Source of the DNA: Okeania sp. KiyG1
GTDB taxonomy: Bacteria; Cyanobacteriota; Cyanobacteriia; Cyanobacteriales; Microcoleaceae
Direction of reading: 5' to 3'
DNA: 51,573 nucleotides
NCBI RefSeq assembly: GCF_014132355.1
Contig: NZ_BLZO01000047.1
Coordinates: forward strand, 1-51,573
Shown: positions 45,000-51,573 of the stretch, in pieces
Position numbering within the stretch: position 1 is the first letter of the stretch
Layout of the letters: each line of letters starts with the position of its first letter
Translations under genes and position numbers: made by a program
Notes under the pieces: generated by a model
The model's input: the letters and a program-made list of their open reading frames with translations, nothing else
Databases searched by the model: none
What the model was told of the DNA's origin: nothing

Positions 45000-45105
45000 A
45001 GCGGGGGTGCAACTCAACTTGTTTGATTTGTTATCTAGCCCGAGAATCTGTGATACAAGAATCTCCCGTTATAATCTCCGATTTAACGGTGAGAGTGTCA
45101 ATATA
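45000..45105 (+). ncRNA. Putative omega/reRNA 3' region of the TnpB element
   Basis: Directly after the tnpB reading frame lies the conserved right-end sequence ending TTAACGGTGAGAGTGTCAA. In TnpB systems the guide RNA overlaps the tnpB 3' end and the element right end, and the flanking host DNA serves as guide. On that basis, the guide here would begin at about 45106. This is an inference by analogy. Confidence 0.45.
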
Positions 45106-45422
45106 CAAATGAGTTATTTCATTTTATATGCTCTCTTCTATATAATATAATCACTTTTATTTTTCCGAGCAAATTACAAGCAAGTTACTGAAATTTTAGA
45201 TTACAGTAGAAATGTAAAGTAAAGTAGCTCAAACAGAAATTTTCTCTATAGCAGGGAACAGGGAACATTGACAAAAGCTTTTTTCTGTCTCAGGTTATCG
45301 TCAACATAACTCAAACACTAACTCGCTCCTTGCTATATAATACTGATTTGATTTGATTTTAGATGTAATTTAATCATTAGAGGGTCAAAAAGCTTGACTA
45401 AAGAGTAGTTATATGATAATAA

Positions 45423-48400
45423 ATGAAAGACCGCAAACCAATGAACTATGCACCCATCTATAAAATTTACCAGATTTTCATAGCTGTCCCTCTAACTGGA
45501 CTTTGGGTATTGGATACTGCTGCCCTCCTACCATTCCATGACAACGAAAATAATGGTAGATTAAGAATGATTTCATGGAAAATTTTTTCCCCTAAAATCG
45601 CATCAGCTCAAACATCAACTCCACCAATAGTTCCCGAAGCAAATTCAACCAATACAGTAGTAACTCCGGTAACACCATCCCCAGATTCCTCTCAAACTCG
45701 CTTTGATATTACAGGTGGGAAGCAATCAAAAGATAATACGAATCTTTTCCATAGCTTTGAGAAATTTAATGTGGGAGAAAACCAAATTGTTAATTTTATT
45801 TCTAACCCAAATATCAAAAATATTCTGACTCGTGTTACTGGTGGAGATGCTTCTGTAATTAATGGTCTAATTCAGGTAACAGGGGGCAATTCTAACTTAC
45901 TGATGATGAATTCTGCGGGTATAATTTTTGGTGCAAATGCTAGATTGAATATCCCTGCATCTTTTGTCGTAACTACTGGTTCAGGTATTGGTTTTGACTC
46001 TGGTTGGTTCAATAGCATAGGTGAAAATAACTACGATCTTTTAACAGGAAATCCCAGTGCTTTTTCTTTCCCAATGACGAATCCTGGAGTAATTTTAAAT
46101 GAAGGTGAGCTGACTGTGGAAGCAGGAGAAAGTGTCACTTTATTGGGGGGAACAATTATTAATACAGGTAAAATTTCTGCACCAGGTGGTGAAATTACGA
46201 TCTCTACAGTTCCTGGAGAAAATTTAGTCCGTATTAGTCAAGAAGGACGTTTATTAAATTTAGAAATAGCGACGGAGAATGGAGAAAGTTCTAATGATTT
46301 ACCAGAAGAATTAAACAGTTTAAATGCCTTATCTATACCAGAGCTTTTAACAGGTAATAGTGAAGTGATGGAAATGGCTACTGGAGTTAGAGTTAATGAT
46401 AATAATGAAGTAGTTTTAACAGGTTCAAATCAAGTAATTCCGACAGATTTAGGTACAACGATTGTATCTGGTTCTCTTGATGTTTCTTTGGCAGAAAATT
46501 CGGAATTGGCAAATACAAGTAGAATTAATATTTTTGGAGAAAAAGTAGGATTATTTAATGCCAAACTTAATGCTTCTGGTCTCTATGGTAGTGGCAATAT
46601 TAGAATTGGTGGAGATTCTCAAGGTTTAGGAACAGTTCCTCGTGCTACTCGTACTTATGTAGATGAAAATACAGAAATATTTGCTAGCTCTCTCAGGGGT
46701 GAGGGAGGCAATATAGTTATTTGGAGTGATGAAGAAACTAGCTTTTTTGGCAAAATAGAAGCTATTGGTCGGATTGAGGAACAGTCTATATCGGCAGAAG
46801 AAAATTCCAGCAAAAATCTAGTAGAAGTTTCTAGTCAAGGAAATTTAATTTTTGATGGTACTGTTAATTTAGGTTCTCCAGATGTGTTGGGTAGTTTATC
46901 ATTTAAGGCTGAAAATATTAATATTGTAGATGCAAATATTGAGGTAGCAGATAATCCTTTAAGAGGGGAAACGGCAATAGAATCTCAAATATCAAAATCA
47001 TCAATAGAAAACATATCAGATAGTACAAATATTACTTTTCAAGCATCCGATGATATTACTGTTAACAATTTATCTGAAACTCAATTAAACTTTGCTCAGA
47101 CAAAAGGTGAAATCTCATTTGTTGCAGATAGTGACGAAAATGGTTTGGGGTCTTTGACAATAGACTCGGAAAATACTATCAATACTCAAGGAGCAGCAGT
47201 TAATATTTCTGGCACGATAATAAATACTGGAGATATTAATACAGAAGGAGGAGAACTTAATATTACCAGTAGTCAAGGTTTTGTGATGACTAATAATTTA
47301 TCTACTGCCAATTCAGATATGACAGTAGAAAGCAATGGTGGAGAGATTAATATTACAGCACAGGGAGATATTACTACAGGGGAAATTGATGCGAGTGGAG
47401 ACTCTAGAGGTGGAAATATTACTATGAATGCTGCTACTAATATTGATACAGAAAGCATTAATGTTGAAGGTACACAAAGTGGTGGAGAGATTAATATTAC
47501 AGCACAGGGAAATATTACTACAGGGGAAATTGATGCGAGTGGAGACTCTAGAGGTGGGAATATTACTATGAATGCTGCTACTAATATTGATACAGAAAGC
47601 ATTAATATTGAAGGTCAACAAAGTGGTGGAGAGATTAATATTACAGCACAGGGAGATATTACTACAGGAGAAATTGATGCGAGTGGAGACTCTAGAGGTG
47701 GGAATATTACTATGAATGCTGCTACTAATATTGATACAGAAAGCATTCATGCTGAAGGTACACAAAGTGGCGGGAATATCGATATTAGAGCTGGAAATAC
47801 TCTCAACTTGCGAGGAATATCCACATCAAGCGGTAGTCGAGAAACTGGCAACATTACTATTACTGGAGATGAAATAAACCTTTTAGGTGGAGAAAACAGT
47901 GTCAGTAGTAATGGGAGACTTATCTTACAACCAGCATCAGAAAATCAAAATATTACTCTGGGAGGATTTGAAAATATAGAAGGGACAGACGGCAATTTGC
48001 CTCTACACTTGACAACAGGAGATTTAGCAACTTTAGCAAATGGTTTTGAGTCCGTTACCATTGGCAAATCTGAAAATTCTGGCAATATTACTATTGCTTC
48101 TACAGAAAACAGCAGTACAAATGGAGTTGTATTCAATGACCCCACAGCTATTCAAGCAGAAACAATTACAGGTACAGGTACAATAACTGGGGTAGATAAT
48201 GCCCAAATTACTATAAATGCTAATAGCGATATTTCCACTGGCAATATTTCCACATCCACAGGTATTAGTATTACCAGTATTCAAGGCAATATTAAGACTG
48301 GAGATGTGACGGCAAATACATCAGATAATAGTATTGGCAATATTGATATTACCAGTGGTAGCGGTTCTATCGAAACAGGAAAATTAACCACCACAGGAAC

Positions 48401-50954
48401 AACAGCAGGAGGAAATATTAATGTACAAGCAGGCGATCGTATGACTATAGGTAGAATAAATTCTAGCGCTACACCAGGAAATGCAGGAGAAGTTAAACTG
48501 AATGCGGAAAACGGTATTGAGGTCATATCTATACAAGCAGAAGGTGGAAATAGTGGAGGGAATGTCGAAATTACTACAGGTGATACTCTCAGGATAACAG
48601 GTACTTTTTTAGACCAAAATCAGAATATTGCAAGTATTTCTACCGCAGGTGAGTTAGTGGGAGGGAATATTGCTATTAGCACCGGAAATACACCTTTTAT
48701 CGTCGGAGATGCTACAATCAATGGTTCTGTAGGAGCAATTACAGATGGAGAATCAACAGTTTCACCAGACCGCTCTCTACCTAGTAGTTTTGAACTCAAA
48801 GAAGTAGAAAACTCTCAATCACAAAATTCTGAGTCTAGCGAAACAACATCTGAGTCTAATGAAACAACATCTGAGTCTAGCGAAACAACATCTGAGTCTA
48901 CTGAAACAACATCTGAGTCTAGTGAAACTACAACCGAATCAGAAAGTCAAGAAAATCAACCTCAGTCAGAAGAATCAACCCCTGAAAATGTCACTCAACC
49001 AGAATCAACAGAATCTAGTAATTCTGAGGAAAATCAAACTACTACCGTTACCGAAACTCAACCAGAATTAGTTGAGGAGTCAAACAACAATATAGAGGAA
49101 CCGCAAACTCAAATTCCCCCTGATGCAGATAACGAAGAACCCTCAAACACAAATCAAGATATACAGCAAGATATACAGATAGTATCTCAAAACCCCAACG
49201 ACGAATCAAACTCACCAGTTTTAGATAATTCTGAACCTACAACCCCGATAACAGAAAACACTGCATCACCAATGAGTAGTTCAGAAGAACAAATTATGCC
49301 AATAGAAGAAAACACTCCATTACCAATGAGTAGTTCAGACGAACAAATTATGCCAATAGAAGAAAACACTCCATTACCAATGAGTAGTTCAGACGAACAA
49401 ATTATGCCAATAGAAGAAAACACTCCATTACCAATGAGTAGTTCAGGGGAACAAATTCTCCCATTAGTTGTGGAAAATCAAAATCAAAATCAAACTACAT
49501 TAGAATTTGAACAACCGAATAACTCTCAACTTATGATTGCCGAAAATGTGGAGACAAATATTCTTGTAGAAGATACTAACTCCAGTTCAATTCCACCAGT
49601 ATTAGAACCAACTGTTGCTATAGAAAATCCCGCCCAAGGTAAGTCCTCTCAGAAACCAACTCCAACTATAGTAGTAGAAGAAAATATAACTATCACTGCT
49701 TCCGAAATTTCTCCCAACGATAATTACAATCAAATTAGTTTAACTGATACCCTATCGCAAATAGAGTTAAACAGAGGTAGAGAATTCGCTGGTTATTTAG
49801 GAAAAAATATTACTAAAAAAACTGCCACAGCAGCAAATATCCGAAATACTCTCAGTAGCGTTGAAAAAATTGGTATTAGACCAGCAATTGTATATGTATC
49901 TGCGCAACCCAATAATTTAGAACTGCAATTGTTTTTGCCAAACGGTAAACCTATTGTCAAAAGTAGTGGGCAAAAAAGAGATGAAGTGATTGAGGTTGCC
50001 AAAAAATTTACAAATCAGATTAGGACTCCCAGTCAATTAAATTCTCATAATTATTTACAAAATGCTCAAAAATTACATCAATGGTTAATTGCACCAATTG
50101 CTGAAGAGTTGGCAAATCATAATATTAATACAATCGTTTTTTCTATGGGTAGAGGTTTGCGAACTATTCCTATAGCAGCTCTACACGATGGTCAACAGTT
50201 CCTGGTAGAAAAATATAGTTTGGGATTAATTCCTAGTTTTACTTTAACTGATACAAGCTATGTGGGATTAAATGGTTCTCAAGTTTTGGCAATGGGAGCA
50301 TCTGAATTTCCTGGTAATATCGAGCAAACTCCTCTACCTGCAGTTCCTGTAGAACTTAAAACCATCGTGAATAATATTTGGCCTGGTAAATCTTTTTTGA
50401 ATCAAGGATTTACTCTCGAAAATTTAAAGGAGCAAAGTAGCAAAGAAAAATTCAAAATTATTCATTTAGCTACCCATGGAGAATTTCATCCAGGGGGTGC
50501 TGACAATTCTTATATTCAATTCTGGGATACTAAGTTACGCTTAAATCAATTACGGCAATTACGTTTATATAATGCACAGGTAGAGCTATTAGTTTTGAGC
50601 GCTTGTACTACTGCAGTCGGAGATGAAGAAGCAGAGTTAGGTTTTGCTGGGTTAGCAGTACAAGCGGGAGTCAAGTCTGCTTTAGCAAGTCTTTGGTATG
50701 TTAGTGATACTGGTACATTAGCTTTAATGACTGAGTTTTATCAGAGTTTATCTAACAGACCAATTAAAGCAGCAGCATTACGACAAGCACAGTTAGCAAT
50801 GTTACGGGGAGAGGTGCATTTACAAGATGGTCATATACTCCGAAATGGTAATCAACATCTGTCTCTACCACGGGAGTTAGCTAGAGGAGGTAGAAGGGAT
50901 TTATCTCATCCTTATTATTGGGCAGCATTTACGATGATTGGTTCGCCATGGTAA
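45423..50954 (+). CDS. Two-partner-secretion domain / repeat / CHAT peptidase fusion protein
   Basis: 1843 residues. A signal anchor (IFIAVPLTGLWVLDTAALLP, and ASAQTS as possible cleavage) leads into a TPS/haemagglutinin N-terminal domain (about 75-330; NLFHSFEKFNVGENQIVNFI, GGNSNLLMMNSAGIIFGANA). A beta-helix-like stretch follows, with three nearly identical 48-residue repeats (GGEINITAQGDITTGEIDAS; nucleotides 47337-47768). Next come a Ser/Thr/Glu linker with five SESSETT units, four EENTPLPMSSSDEQIMPI units (about 49255-49470) and a C-terminal CHAT domain (about 1540-1843) with H1685 in IHLATHGEFH and C1728 in LVLSACTTAVGD, the caspase-like dyad. ATG 45423 was chosen; an ATG six codons later is possible. 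The layout predicts TpsB-dependent export of a surface protease or adhesin; no TpsB gene is in the window. Confidence 0.93.
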   Translation: MKDRKPMNYAPIYKIYQIFIAVPLTGLWVLDTAALLPFHDNENNGRLRMISWKIFSPKIASAQTSTPPIVPEANSTNTVVTPVTPSPDSSQTRFDITGGKQSKDNTNLFHSFEKFNVGENQIVNFISNPNIKNILTRVTGGDASVINGLIQVTGGNSNLLMMNSAGIIFGANARLNIPASFVVTTGSGIGFDSGWFNSIGENNYDLLTGNPSAFSFPMTNPGVILNEGELTVEAGESVTLLGGTIINTGKISAPGGEITISTVPGENLVRISQEGRLLNLEIATENGESSNDLPEELNSLNALSIPELLTGNSEVMEMATGVRVNDNNEVVLTGSNQVIPTDLGTTIVSGSLDVSLAENSELANTSRINIFGEKVGLFNAKLNASGLYGSGNIRIGGDSQGLGTVPRATRTYVDENTEIFASSLRGEGGNIVIWSDEETSFFGKIEAIGRIEEQSISAEENSSKNLVEVSSQGNLIFDGTVNLGSPDVLGSLSFKAENINIVDANIEVADNPLRGETAIESQISKSSIENISDSTNITFQASDDITVNNLSETQLNFAQTKGEISFVADSDENGLGSLTIDSENTINTQGAAVNISGTIINTGDINTEGGELNITSSQGFVMTNNLSTANSDMTVESNGGEINITAQGDITTGEIDASGDSRGGNITMNAATNIDTESINVEGTQSGGEINITAQGNITTGEIDASGDSRGGNITMNAATNIDTESINIEGQQSGGEINITAQGDITTGEIDASGDSRGGNITMNAATNIDTESIHAEGTQSGGNIDIRAGNTLNLRGISTSSGSRETGNITITGDEINLLGGENSVSSNGRLILQPASENQNITLGGFENIEGTDGNLPLHLTTGDLATLANGFESVTIGKSENSGNITIASTENSSTNGVVFNDPTAIQAETITGTGTITGVDNAQITINANSDISTGNISTSTGISITSIQGNIKTGDVTANTSDNSIGNIDITSGSGSIETGKLTTTGTTAGGNINVQAGDRMTIGRINSSATPGNAGEVKLNAENGIEVISIQAEGGNSGGNVEITTGDTLRITGTFLDQNQNIASISTAGELVGGNIAISTGNTPFIVGDATINGSVGAITDGESTVSPDRSLPSSFELKEVENSQSQNSESSETTSESNETTSESSETTSESTETTSESSETTTESESQENQPQSEESTPENVTQPESTESSNSEENQTTTVTETQPELVEESNNNIEEPQTQIPPDADNEEPSNTNQDIQQDIQIVSQNPNDESNSPVLDNSEPTTPITENTASPMSSSEEQIMPIEENTPLPMSSSDEQIMPIEENTPLPMSSSDEQIMPIEENTPLPMSSSGEQILPLVVENQNQNQTTLEFEQPNNSQLMIAENVETNILVEDTNSSSIPPVLEPTVAIENPAQGKSSQKPTPTIVVEENITITASEISPNDNYNQISLTDTLSQIELNRGREFAGYLGKNITKKTATAANIRNTLSSVEKIGIRPAIVYVSAQPNNLELQLFLPNGKPIVKSSGQKRDEVIEVAKKFTNQIRTPSQLNSHNYLQNAQKLHQWLIAPIAEELANHNINTIVFSMGRGLRTIPIAALHDGQQFLVEKYSLGLIPSFTLTDTSYVGLNGSQVLAMGASEFPGNIEQTPLPAVPVELKTIVNNIWPGKSFLNQGFTLENLKEQSSKEKFKIIHLATHGEFHPGGADNSYIQFWDTKLRLNQLRQLRLYNAQVELLVLSACTTAVGDEEAELGFAGLAVQAGVKSALASLWYVSDTGTLALMTEFYQSLSNRPIKAAALRQAQLAMLRGEVHLQDGHILRNGNQHLSLPRELARGGRRDLSHPYYWAAFTMIGSPW

Positions 50955-51090
50955 TATCAGTTATCAGTTATCAGTTATCAGTACCTCTAGCTGTTTGCGC
51001 AGCATGACCTAGGAAAGCAAAAGGCTTCAAATATGGAATATGTTCTTTTTTGTATCCCCTTAAAAGGGAGGCGCATACCCACAATTTTTC
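50955..51090. repeat. Reverse TGATAAC...AAAGCCTCC repeat after the CHAT gene
   Basis: ATCAGTTATC units start at the stop codon of the preceding gene; CAGCTGTTTGCGCAGCAT and TATCCCCTTAAAAGGGAGGC follow, ending in CCACAATTTTTCGGTAAAAG. Same family as 5640-5815. Confidence 0.65.
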
Positions 51091-51162
51091 GGTAAAAGAA
51101 GGCAGAAGGAAAAATAGGGAAATAAAATAGTAAATTAAACGTTGCTCTGGTGCGATCGCTAT

Positions 51163-51357
51163 TCAATACCGTTCTACATACCATCCAGGGATACCATAGT
51201 TCCACCCTCTCATAGTTTCAAAAGGGTCTGCTTTTGTTAGTCTCTCATCATCAGACACAGCTACCAGAGATTTTAAGTTATTGTTAATTTGAATTTGTTG
51301 TTTTTCAGTTACGTTATTCAAAGTATTTTGTAGGAGATTTTTTTCTTTCTCAGTCAT
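51163..51357 (-). CDS. Small hypothetical protein
   Basis: The 64-residue frame starts at ATG 51357 (MTEKEKNLLQNTLNNVTEKQ). It is polar, with a likely helix at the N-terminus, and ends GWNYGIPGWYVERY. No family was recognised. No shine-dalgarno stands out, but the codon pattern and the aromatic C-terminus look protein-like. It could be a small regulatory or peptide-precursor gene, or chance. Confidence 0.4.
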   Translation of the reverse strand: MTEKEKNLLQNTLNNVTEKQQIQINNNLKSLVAVSDDERLTKADPFETMRGWNYGIPGWYVERY

Positions 51358-51469
51358 TTTTCGATCCAAATTATTGGCTAATTTAACATTAACCTACTAT
51401 TGAATTAATCAATCCCTCCGGTCATTAATCTCAATATTTCATAAAATAAATTTAAACTCTGTTATATTT

Positions 51470-51573
51470 GGTGTTGGTGAATTTAGCTATGATTTTCGTG
51501 CTTAGGTAATATCAAATCTGTTTAATTCGGTATAAAAAAATGTTCCATCTTCAACCATTACCAAATATTTCCC
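51470..51573. repeat. Left end of an IS1-type element or MITE, cut by the window edge
   Basis: GGTGTTGGTGAATTTAGCTA and TGATTTTCGTGCTTAGG match the left ends at 6587 and 38983. The right end is not within the window. Confidence 0.65.

Larger units (their letters stand above)
43586..45105 (+). mobile_element. IS200/IS605-type element (tnpB only), with duplicated right-end motif
   Basis: Downstream of tnpB, positions 45063-45101 carry CTCCCGTTATAATCTCCGAT then TTAACGGTGAGAGTG, the kind of sequence found at the right end and omega/reRNA 3' part of such elements. A closely similar copy, CTCCCGTTATAATTTTTAAT and TTAGCAGTGAGAC, lies upstream of tnpB at 43586-43617. No tnpA was found, so the element would need transposase in trans. 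The exact left end is not determined. Confidence 0.6.

Noticed and set aside
47273-47765. Minus-strand open frames across the CHAT gene repeats
   Set aside because: They are antisense shadows of the 144-bp repeats in a long, clearly coding plus-strand gene.

Overview
This window comes from a filamentous cyanobacterium, most likely a marine Oscillatoriales relative of Trichodesmium or Okeania. That placement is an inference from five things: an AT-rich genome with many HIP1 sites (GCGATCGC); PEP-CTERM proteins with a cyanobacterial-type tail; dapL for lysine and peptidoglycan precursor synthesis; a secretion-domain/CHAT fusion; and very low coding density with group II introns and many short inverted-repeat elements. 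No rRNA or tRNA gene was found.

Layout. (1) Positions 1-4943 hold a pile-up of group II introns (three domain V hairpins, one decayed and one fairly intact maturase) ending in the 3' exon of a DNA adenine methyltransferase gene that is itself frameshifted. (2) 5.8-9.8 kb: a DinB-family protein, a complete IS1-type element with an 8-bp target duplication, a frameshifted anmK and a PP2C phosphatase. (3) 9.8-13.6 kb has no genes; its core is a 2.45-kb array of twelve 154-bp repeats with a higher-order spacer. (4) 13.6-18.2 kb: a small PEP-CTERM protein, then trehalose synthase and maltokinase, which look like one fused gene split by a frameshift. (5) 18.8-30.9 kb: a DUF4407 membrane protein, an ABC1/UbiB kinase preceded by a 170-bp repeat array, decayed genes, a DUF5009 acyltransferase-like membrane protein, a small membrane protein, a 143-bp repeat array and a REC-GAF-GGDEF regulator with altered REC residues. 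(6) 31-38.9 kb: gene remnants, a frameshifted metallophosphoesterase, dapL, and a PEP-CTERM protein with a zincin-like motif. (7) 39.7-45.1 kb: a ferritin-like protein, an EamA transporter, coaE and an IS605-family TnpB. (8) 45.4-51 kb: a 1843-residue secreted-type protein with an N-terminal two-partner-secretion domain, internal repeats and a C-terminal CHAT peptidase domain.

How the parts relate. TreS and maltokinase act together in trehalose/maltose/maltose-1-phosphate metabolism. AnmK and DapL both serve peptidoglycan turnover or synthesis but are not linked here. The two PEP-CTERM genes, 23 kb apart, share an almost identical upstream module and C-terminal tail, which suggests one regulon. 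Genes mostly stand alone and are separated by 0.5-4 kb of repeats, so operons are rare.

Caution. At least five conserved genes (dam, anmK, treS-mak, the DUF4407 gene, the phosphoesterase) are broken by what looks like loss of one base in or beside a short A or T run. This may be real decay, slippage sites, or homopolymer errors in the underlying assembly; the sequence alone cannot decide.
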